Positions 50,885 to 62,454 are shown, counted from the first letter of the stretch. The stretch: DNA of 64,000 nucleotides from Oscillospiraceae bacterium (GCA_015067975.1 SVLK01000002.1:116600-180599); one strand, 5' to 3'. Translations and numbers: made by a program. The notes: generated by a model not told the origin, from the letters alone.

Positions 50885-51454
50885 TTAGATATGCTTTTCT
50901 TTTTGCTGTAAATCTCTTTGAATCTGCTTTTGGTAACGGTCTTCCTCGCTGAACACGCAGCCGCAGTATTTCTGCATGTAGAATTCTTTCTCCCGGGCCT
51001 CGGCCTGCCCTGCACGGAAACCGGGGCGGAAATCGCGATAGAGGAAAGTGACGCCGTACTTGGCGGCGGCTTCCTCGGCCACGGCGCGCATCAGTTCGTG
51101 GTTCTGGTAGGGACTGACGAACAGCGTGGAAGTAAAAGAGTCAAAGCCGTGGGCGGCGGCATAGGCGGCGGTATGCTCCAGCCGCAGACGATAGCAGTGG
51201 GCGCAGCGGTGGTCGATATCCTCGGCCACGGCGCGGACAAACTCACGCAGACCGTAGTCCTCCTCCACGATGAGCTCCATACCGATGGTGGGGGCATAGG
51301 AAATCAGCGTGTCGCGGCGGGCTTTATATTCCTGATAGGGGTGGATGTTGGGGTTGTACCAGTAGGCCACCGGCTCGATGCCCTCAGCGCGCAGCTGTTG
51401 GATGCATGACACGGAACAGGGGGCACAGCAGCAGTGCAGCAGTGTTTGATTCAT
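50885..51454 (-). CDS. queH: Epoxyqueuosine reductase QueH
   Basis: A 189-residue enzyme for the last step of queuosine synthesis in tRNA, the Fe-S alternative to QueG. Four key cysteines are seen in LLHCCCAPCS and CAHCYRLRLEHTA near residue 85; YNPNIHPYQEYKARRDTL and DFRPGFRAGQAEAREKEFYM are further signatures. It overlaps the upstream Fe-S protein gene by four bases (ATGA). No other que genes lie in the window. Confidence 0.92.
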   Translation of the reverse strand: MNQTLLHCCCAPCSVSCIQQLRAEGIEPVAYWYNPNIHPYQEYKARRDTLISYAPTIGMELIVEEDYGLREFVRAVAEDIDHRCAHCYRLRLEHTAAYAAAHGFDSFTSTLFVSPYQNHELMRAVAEEAAAKYGVTFLYRDFRPGFRAGQAEAREKEFYMQKYCGCVFSEEDRYQKQIQRDLQQKEKHI

Positions 51455-52623
51455 TTCTCAGCGTTCCTTTTTCGGAAAAATTTTTTCAAAACAGAAATGC
51501 CGCGCTTGGCGGGTACGCCCAAAGCAGGTGGTGTCAGATAGCGGTTGCGCACCTGCTGAAAGGGCTGGAGGGCAAAGGCGTCAAAGAAGTCTGTACGTTC
51601 CGGCGACGGAGCTATGGGAGCGGACAGGGCGGCGTTGCCGGCCACGGCCTCGCTCAGGGGGCGCTTTTCTTTCTTCAGCGGCAATGTATCGAAGAAATGG
51701 GCGCCCTTGGCGGAGTTGATGAGCAGCAGCGAGATGCCTTTTTTCTGCTCTTCAGGATAGAAATCTTTGGGCAGCCTCGGGTAGGGGCCCAAAGACAAAT
51801 CCCCCACACGGTCACTGCAGGTATAGGGGCAGGTGTGGCAGGCGGGGCGCAGGAACAGCCGGCGGGCAAGGCCGTAGCCAAACTCGGACTTGGGCAGCGG
51901 CGCATCATAGATGGCACCGCCCTCGAACTCCACGCGGAAGCGGCGGTCTTTTTCCCCGTCCAGCTTGGCGCAGAAGGTGACGGCGGTAGGTTTTTGGCGC
52001 TTGATATAGGCCATGGAGTGCAGGAGCTGTTCCCACACGCCGGGGGAGGCGACACCGGTGCAGAGAATGTCGCAGGTCAGCAGCTTTTCCGGATGCTCGC
52101 CCAGATAGCGGTACAGACCGTCCACCTGACAGGGTGTGCCGCTAAACAGCACGCGGCGTCCTTGCTCCAGATAATAGCGCACGCGGCGATAGCTCTCACC
52201 CATGCGGCTTTGCACCGGTTTGGCACCGCGCAGGCGGTGCAGGTCTTTTTTATCGGTGATGACGCTGTGGCACACATGGAGCTTTTCGTCCAGTATCGCG
52301 CCGCACACCACGCCGCCATCATCCAAAATGAACTCGGCCATCACCGAGAAGACTCCGCCGGCACCGGACAGACGGCGCGTGGCATCATCGCTGTTCCACA
52401 CGGCGAAAGCGGCAGGCTCGCTGCGGGGCTGCCGCTGCTTGAGTACCGGGCAGATATGGCTGCAATGGCCGCACTGGATGCAGGCGTCCGTTACCGTGGG
52501 GTAGAGGAAACCCTCACGGTTGGGCAGCAGATGAATGGCATTTTTGGGGCAGCCGCTGGCGCAGGCACCGCAGCCGGTGCAAAGTTCCTTGGGCGCTAAC
52601 GGATGTCTGGTAGATTCTGTCAT
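51451..52623 (-). CDS. F420-hydrogenase/dehydrogenase beta-subunit-like Fe-S protein
   Basis: A 390-residue protein. Two 4Fe-4S motifs open it: CTGCGACASGCPKNAI near residue 16 and CIQCGHCSHICPV near 48. The central region has SGAGGVFSVMAEFILDDGGV and SGTPCQVDGLYRYLGE, typical of the F420H2 dehydrogenase/FrhB beta family, and a late CHTCPYTCSDRVGDLSLG cluster. The host need not make F420; family members act in flavin or polysaccharide chemistry. ATG 52623 follows GGGAGGCCTGCCTCT. Confidence 0.85.
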   Translation of the reverse strand: MTESTRHPLAPKELCTGCGACASGCPKNAIHLLPNREGFLYPTVTDACIQCGHCSHICPVLKQRQPRSEPAAFAVWNSDDATRRLSGAGGVFSVMAEFILDDGGVVCGAILDEKLHVCHSVITDKKDLHRLRGAKPVQSRMGESYRRVRYYLEQGRRVLFSGTPCQVDGLYRYLGEHPEKLLTCDILCTGVASPGVWEQLLHSMAYIKRQKPTAVTFCAKLDGEKDRRFRVEFEGGAIYDAPLPKSEFGYGLARRLFLRPACHTCPYTCSDRVGDLSLGPYPRLPKDFYPEEQKKGISLLLINSAKGAHFFDTLPLKKEKRPLSEAVAGNAALSAPIAPSPERTDFFDAFALQPFQQVRNRYLTPPALGVPAKRGISVLKKFFRKRNAEK

Positions 52624-52752
52624 AGAGGCAGGCCTCCCTGCAAGTGTTTTTTTGATTATAACATTGCGACAAACAAATGACAAGACGGCGAAAAAGACAA
52701 AGAAAGCGGCGATATTTTACACTTCCGACATATTTCACCACCGGTGGAGCGG

Positions 52753-52782
52753 TTGACGGCAAGGGGAATTTTATTGTATAAT
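52753..52782 (+). promoter_or_regulatory. Promoter of the methyltransferase-ECF region
   Basis: TTGACG (52753-52758) and TATAAT (52777-52782), 18-base spacing. Confidence 0.75.
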
Positions 52783-52813
52783 ACATTGATTTATTATGCG
52801 GAGGTATACCCAA

Positions 52814-53677
52814 ATGTGGATCGCCGATGGTTGGAAAGATTATGAGCTGCTGGATTGCGGCAGCGGAGAAAAGCTGGAGCGGTGGGGAGACCAGATTCTG
52901 GTGCGTCCCGATCCGCAGGCCATCTGGGAGTCGGAGCGTACCCATCGCGGCTGGCGCACCGCCAATGCCCGTTACAGCCGCAGCAATACCGGCGGCGGTC
53001 ACTGGGATAAGAAAAAGTTGCCGGAGAGCTGGCCGATCAGCTATAAAGAACTGAAGTTTCAGGTCAAGCCCATGAACTTCAAACACACGGGTTTGTTCCC
53101 GGAACAGGCGGCCAACTGGGATTTTGCCATGGACAAGATCCGCAATGCCGACCGACCCATCCGCGTTTTGAACCTGTTTGCCTACACCGGCGGTGCTACC
53201 GTTGCCTGCGCGGCAGCCGGCGCCACAGTGTGCCACGTGGACGCGGCCAAGGGCATGGTGGCATGGGCCAAGGAGAACGCCAAGTGCTCCGGCCTCACCG
53301 AGGCGCCCATCCGCTGGATCGTGGACGACTGCGCCAAGTTTGTGGAGCGGGAGATCCGCCGCGGCAAAACCTATGACGCGATCATCATGGACCCGCCCTC
53401 CTACGGACGCGGTCCCGGCGGCGAGGTGTGGAAGCTGGAGGAGAATCTGTTCCCCTTCGTGAAGCTGTGTGCGCAGGTGCTCTCGGACAAGCCTTTGTTT
53501 GTGATCATCAACTCCTACACCACCGGCCTTGCACCCTCGGTGCTGGGCTACATTCTGCAGATGCTGGTGGGCGAGAAGTACGGCGGCAAGGTGACGTGGG
53601 ACGAGCTGGGTCTGCCCTGCACCGAGTCGGGCATGGCGCTGCCCTGCGGTGCTACCGGCCGCTGGTTCAGCGAATAA
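52814..53677 (+). CDS. Class I SAM-dependent methyltransferase (rRNA-type)
   Basis: A 287-residue methyltransferase resembling the catalytic half of RlmI/RlmK enzymes. SAM loop NLFAYTGGATVACAAAGATV near residue 118 and HVDAAKGMVAWAKENA follow MNFKHTGLFPEQA; the catalytic motif is DPPSYGRGPGGEVWKLEEN. No PUA domain is present. I start at the ATG at 52814, placed 9 bp after GGAGG; an ATG at 52796 precedes that site. Likely target is 23S rRNA, by analogy only. Confidence 0.85.
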   Translation: MWIADGWKDYELLDCGSGEKLERWGDQILVRPDPQAIWESERTHRGWRTANARYSRSNTGGGHWDKKKLPESWPISYKELKFQVKPMNFKHTGLFPEQAANWDFAMDKIRNADRPIRVLNLFAYTGGATVACAAAGATVCHVDAAKGMVAWAKENAKCSGLTEAPIRWIVDDCAKFVEREIRRGKTYDAIIMDPPSYGRGPGGEVWKLEENLFPFVKLCAQVLSDKPLFVIINSYTTGLAPSVLGYILQMLVGEKYGGKVTWDELGLPCTESGMALPCGATGRWFSE

Positions 53678-53699
53678 GTAAAAGAAAGTGATCAGTCAC

Positions 53700-54548
53700 A
53701 TGGCAACAATGTTGGAAACAAAAAACCTGACGTTTTACTATCCGGCGGAGGAAGGTCGCGAGGCCGTGCCTGCGCTGCAGGAGGTAACGCTCAGTATTGA
53801 AAAGGGCAGCTTTGTGGTGGTGCTGGGGCACAACGGCTCCGGTAAATCCACGCTGGCCAAGCATATGAACGCGGTGCTGCTGCCCTCTAACGGCAAGGTC
53901 TATGTGGAGAATATGGATACCTGCGATGAAGCGCTGCTGCTGGAAATCCGGCGGCGGGTGGGCATGGTGTTCCAGAACCCCGACAACCAGATCGTAGCCA
54001 ATGTAGTGGAAGAAGACGTGGCTTTTGCTCCGGAAAATCTGGGTGTGCCCAGTGCGGAGATCCGCCGGCGTGTGGATGATGCCCTCGAAGCCGTGGGCAT
54101 GGGGGAGTATACCCGCCATGCGCCCCACCTCCTCTCCGGCGGACAGAAGCAGCGCATCGCCATTGCCGGTGTCATCGCCATGGAGCCGGAGTGCATCGTG
54201 TTGGATGAGGCTACCGCTATGCTGGACCCGGTGGGTCGGCGGGAGGTGCTGCGCACCATCGGCGAGCTGAACCGGAAGCTGGGCATCACCGTGGTGCTCA
54301 TTACCCATCATATGAACGAAGCGGAAAACGCCGATCGCGTCATCGTGATGAACGGCGGCCGGGTGGCGATGGACGGCACGCCCCGGGAGATCTTTGCCCG
54401 GGTGGAGGAGCTGCACGCCATGGGCCTTGCGGCGCCCCACACCGTGGAACTGATGGATGAACTGAACCGCGCAGGGATGGATCTGCCGCTGAGCGCCATC
54501 ACCGTGGAAGAATGTGCCGATGCCATCTGCGCAGGCATAAAGGAGTAA
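53700..54548 (+). CDS. ecfA1: ECF transporter ATPase EcfA1
   Basis: A 282-residue ATPase of the shared energy-coupling factor module. Walker A GHNGSGKST, Q-loop region GMVFQNPDNQIVANVVEEDV, signature LSGGQKQR and Walker B CIVLDEATAMLD are intact; the C-terminal ~60 residues are the EcfA-specific tail. ATG 53700 follows AAAGTGATC. It works with EcfA2 and EcfT to power substrate-binding S components such as BioY. The three genes are immediately consecutive. Confidence 0.93.
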   Translation: MATMLETKNLTFYYPAEEGREAVPALQEVTLSIEKGSFVVVLGHNGSGKSTLAKHMNAVLLPSNGKVYVENMDTCDEALLLEIRRRVGMVFQNPDNQIVANVVEEDVAFAPENLGVPSAEIRRRVDDALEAVGMGEYTRHAPHLLSGGQKQRIAIAGVIAMEPECIVLDEATAMLDPVGRREVLRTIGELNRKLGITVVLITHHMNEAENADRVIVMNGGRVAMDGTPREIFARVEELHAMGLAAPHTVELMDELNRAGMDLPLSAITVEECADAICAGIKE

Positions 54549-54555
54549 CGAAGAT

Positions 54556-55422
54556 TTGGAACCGATTTTGCGAGTGGAAAACCTGACCCACACGTACAGC
54601 GCCGGAACGCCGTTCCAGCGCAACGCGGTGGAGCAAATGAATATTGAGGTGATGCCCGGCGAGTTTCTGGGTATCATCGGTCATACCGGCTCGGGCAAGT
54701 CCACGCTGATCCAGCATCTCAACGGACTCCTGAAGCCCACCGAGGGCCATGTATATCTGGAGGGCAAGGACATCTGGGCTGAGCCGAAAAAGATCCGGCA
54801 GGTGCGCTTTCAGGTGGGTCTGGTGTTTCAGTACCCCGAGTATCAGCTGTTTGAGGATACCGTTTACAAGGATATTGCGTTTGGCCCCGGCAACATGGGT
54901 CTGGACAAGGCGGAGATCGACCGGCGCGTGCGTCAGGCAGCCGCCTTTGTGGGCTTGCGGGAGGAGCTGCTGAACAAGTCGCCCTTTGAACTGTCCGGCG
55001 GACAGAAGCGCCGCGTGGCTATCGCCGGTGTGATCGCCATGGAGCCCAAGGTTCTGATCCTCGACGAGCCGACGGCAGGTCTTGATCCTGCCGGACGTGA
55101 GATGATTTTGCGCCAGATCCGCAACTATCACAAGGAGCAGGGGAACACGGTGATTCTGGTGAGCCACTCCATGGAGGAGATCGCCCAGAACGTGGACCGC
55201 ATTGTGGTGCTCAAGGGCGCGAAGAACTACATGGACGGCACGCCCCGGGAAGTGTTTGCCCGGGCCGAGGAACTGGAGGCGGTGGGTCTCGACGTGCCGC
55301 AGGTGACGAAAGTGGCCATGGCGCTGCGCCGCCGCGGCGTAGACATCGACACCGCCGTGTACACGGTGGAGGAACTGAAAAGTGCGCTGCTGCGCCTGAA
55401 AGGGGGCGGGGCACATGCTTAA
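54556..55422 (+). CDS. ecfA2: ECF transporter ATPase EcfA2
   Basis: A 288-residue partner ATPase. Walker A GHTGSGKST, GLVFQYPEYQLFEDTVYKDI, signature LSGGQKRR and Walker B VLILDEPTAGLDP are present, and the tail differs from EcfA1, as in all heterodimeric modules. The start is TTG at 54556 after AAGGAGTAACG. It overlaps ecfT by eight bases, suggesting translational coupling. Confidence 0.93.
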   Translation: MEPILRVENLTHTYSAGTPFQRNAVEQMNIEVMPGEFLGIIGHTGSGKSTLIQHLNGLLKPTEGHVYLEGKDIWAEPKKIRQVRFQVGLVFQYPEYQLFEDTVYKDIAFGPGNMGLDKAEIDRRVRQAAAFVGLREELLNKSPFELSGGQKRRVAIAGVIAMEPKVLILDEPTAGLDPAGREMILRQIRNYHKEQGNTVILVSHSMEEIAQNVDRIVVLKGAKNYMDGTPREVFARAEELEAVGLDVPQVTKVAMALRRRGVDIDTAVYTVEELKSALLRLKGGGAHA

Positions 55423-56221
55423 GGACATTACGCTGGGCCAGTATTTCCCGGGAACCACGCTGGTGCACCGCTTAGACCCGCGCACCAAGCTGACGGCGGT
55501 GGCGCTCTACATCGTGGCACTGTTCACCGCGCGCAGCGTGCTGACCTATGCCATCATGGCAGCGGTACTGGTGACGTGTATCGCCGTGTCGAAGGTGAAG
55601 ATTAAGGCGCTGACACGCGGCTTGAAACCCATTATTGTGATTTTGATTTTCACCTCGGTGATGAACCTGTTTTTCACCGAGGGCACGCCCCTTGCCGATG
55701 TGTGGCTGCTGCGCAGCATCACGGTGGAGGGCTTGACCAACGCCATTTACATGGTACTGCGCATCGTGATGCTGATCATGGGTACGTTTTTGGTGACCTA
55801 CACCACCAGCCCCATCAGCCTCACCGACGGACTGGAGAGCCTGCTCTCGCCGCTGAAGAAGGTGCGCTTCCCCGTGCACGAGCTGGCGATGATGATGTCC
55901 ATCGCGCTGCGCTTTATCCCCACCCTCATTGAGGAGACGGATAAGATCATGTCGGCCCAAAAGGCCCGCGGCGCCGACTTTGAGTCGGGCAATCTCCTGC
56001 AGCGTGCCAAGGCGTTGGTGCCCATTCTGGTGCCGCTGTTCATCAGCGCGTTCCGCCGTGCCGACGAGCTGGCCACGGCGATGGAGTGCCGCTGCTATCA
56101 CGGCGGCGATGGCCGCACAGCGCTGCATGTGCTGCGTCTGCGCGGTGAGGATTTTGCTGTGCTGGCAGGCTTTACTGTGCTGACGGCGGGCATTATTGCA
56201 CTGAAAGTGCTGGGGTATTGA
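55415..56221 (+). CDS. ecfT: ECF transporter transmembrane component EcfT
   Basis: A 268-residue membrane scaffold with several N- and C-terminal helices. LGQYFPGTTLVHRLDPRTKL opens it, and the coupling helices carry AQKARGADF near residue 180 and AMECRCYHGGDGRT near 222. The second coupling motif has Cys in place of the common Ala and Gly (AMEARGY), a variation worth noting. ATG 55415 lies inside ecfA2. It connects the ATPases with S components. Confidence 0.93.
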   Translation: MLKDITLGQYFPGTTLVHRLDPRTKLTAVALYIVALFTARSVLTYAIMAAVLVTCIAVSKVKIKALTRGLKPIIVILIFTSVMNLFFTEGTPLADVWLLRSITVEGLTNAIYMVLRIVMLIMGTFLVTYTTSPISLTDGLESLLSPLKKVRFPVHELAMMMSIALRFIPTLIEETDKIMSAQKARGADFESGNLLQRAKALVPILVPLFISAFRRADELATAMECRCYHGGDGRTALHVLRLRGEDFAVLAGFTVLTAGIIALKVLGY

Positions 56222-56248
56222 TTTTTTGGAAAGGAAAGGTGGGGCGGG

Positions 56249-57004
56249 ATGCGCAACATCGCACTCATTTTGATGTATAACGGCTCGGCCTACCACGGCT
56301 GGCAGGTGCAGAAAACGGAAGTGACCGTGGCCGAAACGCTGGAGCGGGGACTTTCCATGGTCTGCGGCGAGAAAATCAAGGTGGTGGGCTGCGGCCGCAC
56401 CGATGCAGGCGTTCACGCAGAGCACTATGTGGCCAATTTCCGCACCGAGTCCCGCATTCCTGTGGACCGTATCCCCTTTGCCGTGAACACTCACATTCCC
56501 GAGGATATTGTGGTAAAGGCGGCCTACGAGGTGGCGGAGGATTTCAACGCCATCGGCTCTTGCATCAAAAAGGAATACACCTATCGCATCTACAATTCCC
56601 GCATTAAGAACCCCTTTTACGTCAATCGGGCGTATTTCTACCCCAAACGGCTGGACGAGGCGGTGATGGACCGCGCCGCCCGCATGTTTGAGGGGACTCA
56701 CGACTTCGCGGCGGTGCGCTCTGTGGGCACCAATGTGAAGAGCACGGTGCGTACCATTCACTACTGCCATGTGGAGCGCAGCGGGGAACTGCTGGAATTA
56801 AAGGTATGCGCCAACGGATTTTTGTATAATATGGTACGGGCCATTACCGGTACCGTGCTCTACGCCGCCGAGGGCAAGCTGACGCCGGAGGATATCCCGC
56901 TGATTCTTGACTCCGGCAACCGGACGCTGGCCGGCCCCACGGTGCCGCCCGGCGGATTGTACCTGACACGTGTATGGTATGAGGATGAACGGCTCAATGG
57001 ATAA
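56249..57004 (+). CDS. truA: tRNA pseudouridine(38-40) synthase
   Basis: A 251-residue enzyme. The catalytic aspartate lies in GCGRTDAGVHAEHYVANF near residue 50; YNGSAYHGWQVQK opens the protein and FLYNMVRAITGTVL near 195 is the C-terminal signature. It modifies the tRNA anticodon arm. It follows ecfT by 27 bp, the usual ecfA1-ecfA2-ecfT-truA order in Firmicutes. Confidence 0.95.
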   Translation: MRNIALILMYNGSAYHGWQVQKTEVTVAETLERGLSMVCGEKIKVVGCGRTDAGVHAEHYVANFRTESRIPVDRIPFAVNTHIPEDIVVKAAYEVAEDFNAIGSCIKKEYTYRIYNSRIKNPFYVNRAYFYPKRLDEAVMDRAARMFEGTHDFAAVRSVGTNVKSTVRTIHYCHVERSGELLELKVCANGFLYNMVRAITGTVLYAAEGKLTPEDIPLILDSGNRTLAGPTVPPGGLYLTRVWYEDERLNG

Positions 57005-58205
57005 AATGGATTTTCAGCAGGGCAATCCACAGGAGGATCGCCCCAAGCGAGTTGCAAAAAAGAAGCGCCGCAAATGGCTGTATCTGGTATTGGTGACGTT
57101 GGTGGTGCTTGCAGGTGTGGCTGTGGCCCTCTTGTGGGACGCCACCGCCTTTGACGGGCTGCGCCGCAGTCTCATTTACGCCCGGGCCGAGAAGGACGAG
57201 ACGGGCTGCGTGACGCTCTACCGCTACGCCGCGGAAAAGGACAGCTGCTTTGCACTGCTGGAAGGCAGTCTGGTCCGCGGCTCCACCCAATCGGTGGAGG
57301 TGCTGGGCGAGGACGGCACGGTGCGCTACAGTGCCGATGTGAAGTGGCGCAAAGCGGCCGCATGTGCCAACGAAAAGACGGCGGCGGTCTACGATGTGGG
57401 CGGTACGGACATCTTTGTGCTGAATGCGCAGGGGTTGGTGCGCCACATGCAGCTGAGCGGGGAGATCATCGCGTGCACGATCAATGAGAAGGATATGCTG
57501 GCGGTCACGGTGAACAAGAGCGGCTACAAGGCCAGCGTGGAAGTATACGACGCCGCGGGAGAGAAGACCTTTGCTTTCCACTCCTCCGACCGCTTTTTGA
57601 TGAGCGCGGCGGTGGATCGCAGCGGCAAGCTGATGGCTGCGGTGACTATGAGTCAGACGGAGGGTGAGTTCCTCAGTAGTCTGGTGATCTACGAACTGAC
57701 CGGCACGGAGCCGCTGCTGGACGCGGCTATGCGTGTGGACGGCGCGTATGATCTGGGCGGCGTGTACGATCTGGGCACGGTGAATAAACACTGGTGCGCC
57801 GTGGGCGAGGACGGATTACTGTTCCTTATCACCGACGGCAAGACGAAAACCACCACGTCTTTTTACGGCTTTGAAGGTACGTATCTGCGCCGCTGCTGTC
57901 TAAGCGACGATTTTGCCGTAGTGCTGCTGGGGCGGCACAAGGCCGGTATGCAGGCGCGGCTGGTGAGTGTGGATGAAGAGGGACAGGTGCTGGGCGAAGC
58001 CGACGTGGAGCGCGAGGTGCTCAGCGTATCGGCGGCCGGCCGATATGTGGCAGTGCTCTACAGCGACGAGCTGGTGATTTACGACAGTACGCTGCAAGTA
58101 TGCGCCCGGCTGAGCCATGTCAGCAGCGCCAAACAGGTGCTGATGCGCGCCGACGGCAGTGCCGTTCTGGTGGGTGCAGACAGCACGAAATTGTATTTGC
58201 CTTAA
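56997..58205 (+). CDS. DUF5711-like membrane-anchored protein
   Basis: A 402-residue protein with a basic N-terminus (RPKRVAKKKRRKWLY), one transmembrane helix near residues 28-50 and a large outer domain rich in beta strands with repeats resembling a propeller (FVLNAQGLVRHMQL, VYDAAGEKTFAF, VSVDEEGQVLGEADV). It matches my recollection of DUF5711; the function is unknown. The ATG at 56997 shares eight bases with truA; an ATG at 57006 is the alternative. Confidence 0.7.
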   Translation: MDKMDFQQGNPQEDRPKRVAKKKRRKWLYLVLVTLVVLAGVAVALLWDATAFDGLRRSLIYARAEKDETGCVTLYRYAAEKDSCFALLEGSLVRGSTQSVEVLGEDGTVRYSADVKWRKAAACANEKTAAVYDVGGTDIFVLNAQGLVRHMQLSGEIIACTINEKDMLAVTVNKSGYKASVEVYDAAGEKTFAFHSSDRFLMSAAVDRSGKLMAAVTMSQTEGEFLSSLVIYELTGTEPLLDAAMRVDGAYDLGGVYDLGTVNKHWCAVGEDGLLFLITDGKTKTTTSFYGFEGTYLRRCCLSDDFAVVLLGRHKAGMQARLVSVDEEGQVLGEADVEREVLSVSAAGRYVAVLYSDELVIYDSTLQVCARLSHVSSAKQVLMRADGSAVLVGADSTKLYLP

Positions 58206-58215
58206 GGAGAAACGT

Positions 58216-58881
58216 ATGGATTGGACACCCATGATTGCGGATATTGTGATCGCGGCGGTACTGGTGTTGGCCGTGTGGATCGGTGCCAAGCGGGGACTTT
58301 TGCAAAGTCTTGCCGGCGTGATCATCGTGGTGGCGGCCTTTTTCGGTGCGTCTTGGGCGGCCAATACCTTTGATGAGGCGGCAGCGCAGTGGATGCGCCC
58401 GATGCTGGAGGACTATTTGCAACAGACCATTGCCCAGCAACAGCAAAACGCCGGAGTGGAAGATCTGCTGCGCTCGTTCCAACTGGACGGTTTGGCACTG
58501 CAGCAGCAAATTGAGCAGATCATGCAGGAGATGCAGGAAACCGGCGCGGCGGCAGTAGACACCGTGATGGACAGCGTAACGCTCTCCATCGCTCATGCGG
58601 CTGTATTTGTGGTGGCTTTTATCGTGCTGGCGCTGGTGCTGTGGCTGGTAATGCTGCCACTGAAGCTGATGACCAAGCTGCCGGGACTGCACGCCATCAA
58701 CGCCATCGGCGGCGGCGCACTGGGTTTGGTGTGGGGCACACTGCTGGTGTTTCTGGCGGTGTGGGCCATGGGCCGCTTCGGCTGGCTGATCACACAGGAG
58801 ATGGTGGATCGGTCGTACATCCTGCGTTTTTTTGCCACCAACACGCCTTTGAGCCTGTTGGCGCTGTTATCTGTAAACTGA
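58216..58881 (+). CDS. CvpA family membrane protein
   Basis: A 221-residue protein with helices near residues 7-50 and 115-200. The early IADIVIAAVLVLAVWIGAKR segment then GLLQSLAGVIIVVAAFFGA, and the late LPGLHAINAIGGGALGLVWG are the CvpA signatures. The glutamine-rich middle (QQQQNAGVEDLL) is a soluble loop. CvpA is linked to colicin V production and envelope stress. ATG 58216 follows AAGGAGAAACGT, 10 bp after the preceding gene. Confidence 0.85.
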   Translation: MDWTPMIADIVIAAVLVLAVWIGAKRGLLQSLAGVIIVVAAFFGASWAANTFDEAAAQWMRPMLEDYLQQTIAQQQQNAGVEDLLRSFQLDGLALQQQIEQIMQEMQETGAAAVDTVMDSVTLSIAHAAVFVVAFIVLALVLWLVMLPLKLMTKLPGLHAINAIGGGALGLVWGTLLVFLAVWAMGRFGWLITQEMVDRSYILRFFATNTPLSLLALLSVN

Positions 58882-58923
58882 CCGGAAAACTCTTCCGGAT
58901 GAACCCATAGATGGAGGAAAACC

Positions 58924-61239
<2,316 letters not shown>

Positions 61240-61252
61240 GAGGAGAGAGGAT

Positions 61253-61468
61253 ATGAACCTGTTTCGCAAAAAGATCGAGCCGCGCTGCGCTTACTGTGAA
61301 AAGGGCAGCCAGATCAACGATACGGAAGTGGCCTGCGTGAAAAAAGGCATCGTGGCGGCAGAGCACCACTGCGGTGCGTTCCGCTATGACCCCTTTAAGC
61401 GCGTGCCGCCCCGCCCTGTGAAGCTGGAGACGAAAAAGCTGAAGCAGGAGGACTTTTCCCTAACATGA
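61253..61468 (+). CDS. Small cysteine-containing hypothetical protein
   Basis: A 71-residue protein that I do not recognise as a named family. It has a CAYCEKG knuckle near residue 12, two further cysteines (VACVKKG and HHCGAFRYDPFKR) and a lysine-rich end; the four cysteines could bind zinc or iron-sulfur. ATG 61253 follows GAGAGGAGAGAGGAT. It lies 13 bp after the ClpE-like gene and overlaps the next start by four bases, so it belongs to that operon. Confidence 0.75.
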   Translation: MNLFRKKIEPRCAYCEKGSQINDTEVACVKKGIVAAEHHCGAFRYDPFKRVPPRPVKLETKKLKQEDFSLT

Positions 61469-62292
61469 AACCGAGAAAAGTTTGGGCCGTCTATTTCAGC
61501 GGCACAGGAACGACGGAGAAAACGGTGAAAACCATTGCCCAAGCAGCGGCTATGCGCCTGAACGCGCCGTGGGAGGCCGTCAGCTTTACACTGCCGGAGG
61601 AGCGCAAGGGTGAACTGCGCTTTTCCATCGACGATCTGGTGGTGCTGGGCGTGCCGGTGTATGCCGGACGTGTACCCAACGTGCTGCTGCCGTTTTTGAC
61701 GGAAAAGCTGCTGGGCGGCGGTGCGCTGGCAGTGCCGGTGGTACTGTACGGCAACCGCAACTACGACGATGCGCTGATGGAGCTGCGCAACATTCTGCGT
61801 GACAACCATTTTGCCGTGGTGGCGGCGGCTGCCTTTGTGGGCGAGCACTCTTTCTCCCGCACGCTGGGTGCAGGACGCCCCGATACAGAGGACTGCACGC
61901 TGATGGAGGGCTTTGGCGAGGCGGTGGCACGCAAAGTGGCACGGTTGCCCTTTGCTCCCGAAGAGCCGGTGGCGGTGAAGGGAGAAGAACCCATCCGCCC
62001 CTACTACAAGCCCCGTGATCGGGAGGGGAACTTCATCAACATCTTAAAGGTGAAGCCTAAGACCGATCCGGATAAGTGCAACGCCTGCGGTCTGTGTGCC
62101 CGGCTATGTCCCATGGGGTCCATTGACTTGGCTGACCCGACGCAAGTGAACGGTATCTGCATCAAGTGCTGTGCCTGCGTCAAGGGCTGCCCCACCGGTG
62201 CGAAATACTACGACGACGCGGGGTATCTCTACCACCAGCATGAGCTGGAGGAGATGTATGCCCGGCGCGCCGAAGTGGAGATGTTTCTTTAG
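61465..62292 (+). CDS. EFR1-type flavodoxin-ferredoxin protein
   Basis: A 275-residue protein. Its N-terminal flavodoxin-like part has YFSGTGTTEKTVKTIAQAAA near residue 10 and VVLGVPVYAGRVPNVLLPFL; the C-terminal part carries two 4Fe-4S clusters, CNACGLCARLCPMG near 203 and CIKCCACVKGCPTGAK near 225. This is the EFR1-type ferrodoxin of Clostridia, an electron carrier with an unknown partner. It overlaps the 71-residue gene (ATGA). Confidence 0.88.
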   Translation: MKPRKVWAVYFSGTGTTEKTVKTIAQAAAMRLNAPWEAVSFTLPEERKGELRFSIDDLVVLGVPVYAGRVPNVLLPFLTEKLLGGGALAVPVVLYGNRNYDDALMELRNILRDNHFAVVAAAAFVGEHSFSRTLGAGRPDTEDCTLMEGFGEAVARKVARLPFAPEEPVAVKGEEPIRPYYKPRDREGNFINILKVKPKTDPDKCNACGLCARLCPMGSIDLADPTQVNGICIKCCACVKGCPTGAKYYDDAGYLYHQHELEEMYARRAEVEMFL

Positions 62293-62437
62293 TCACTGAA
62301 AACCAGATGGTTTTCAGTGAGGGTTGCAGAGCGCTGCTGCGCACTTGCTGTGCTCGCACACCTGCGCTCTGAGAAGTATTTTTCCTCACGTACACGCTGC
62401 GACGAAAAATGATTTGATCTGTCCACCGCCGAGGCGG
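62293..62437. repeat. Cluster of intergenic hairpins (possible mobile repeat)
   Basis: The gap contains three inverted repeats in series: TCACTGAAAACCA (62293-62305) with 62308-62320, CAGAGCGC (62327-62334) with GCGCTCTG (62364-62371), and CCGCC (62426-62430) with GGCGG (62433-62437). Only the first resembles a terminator, and none has a T-run. No reading frame is convincing here. A second copy was not seen in the window. Confidence 0.5.
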
Positions 62438-62454
62438 CGGATGCAATAAAATAG

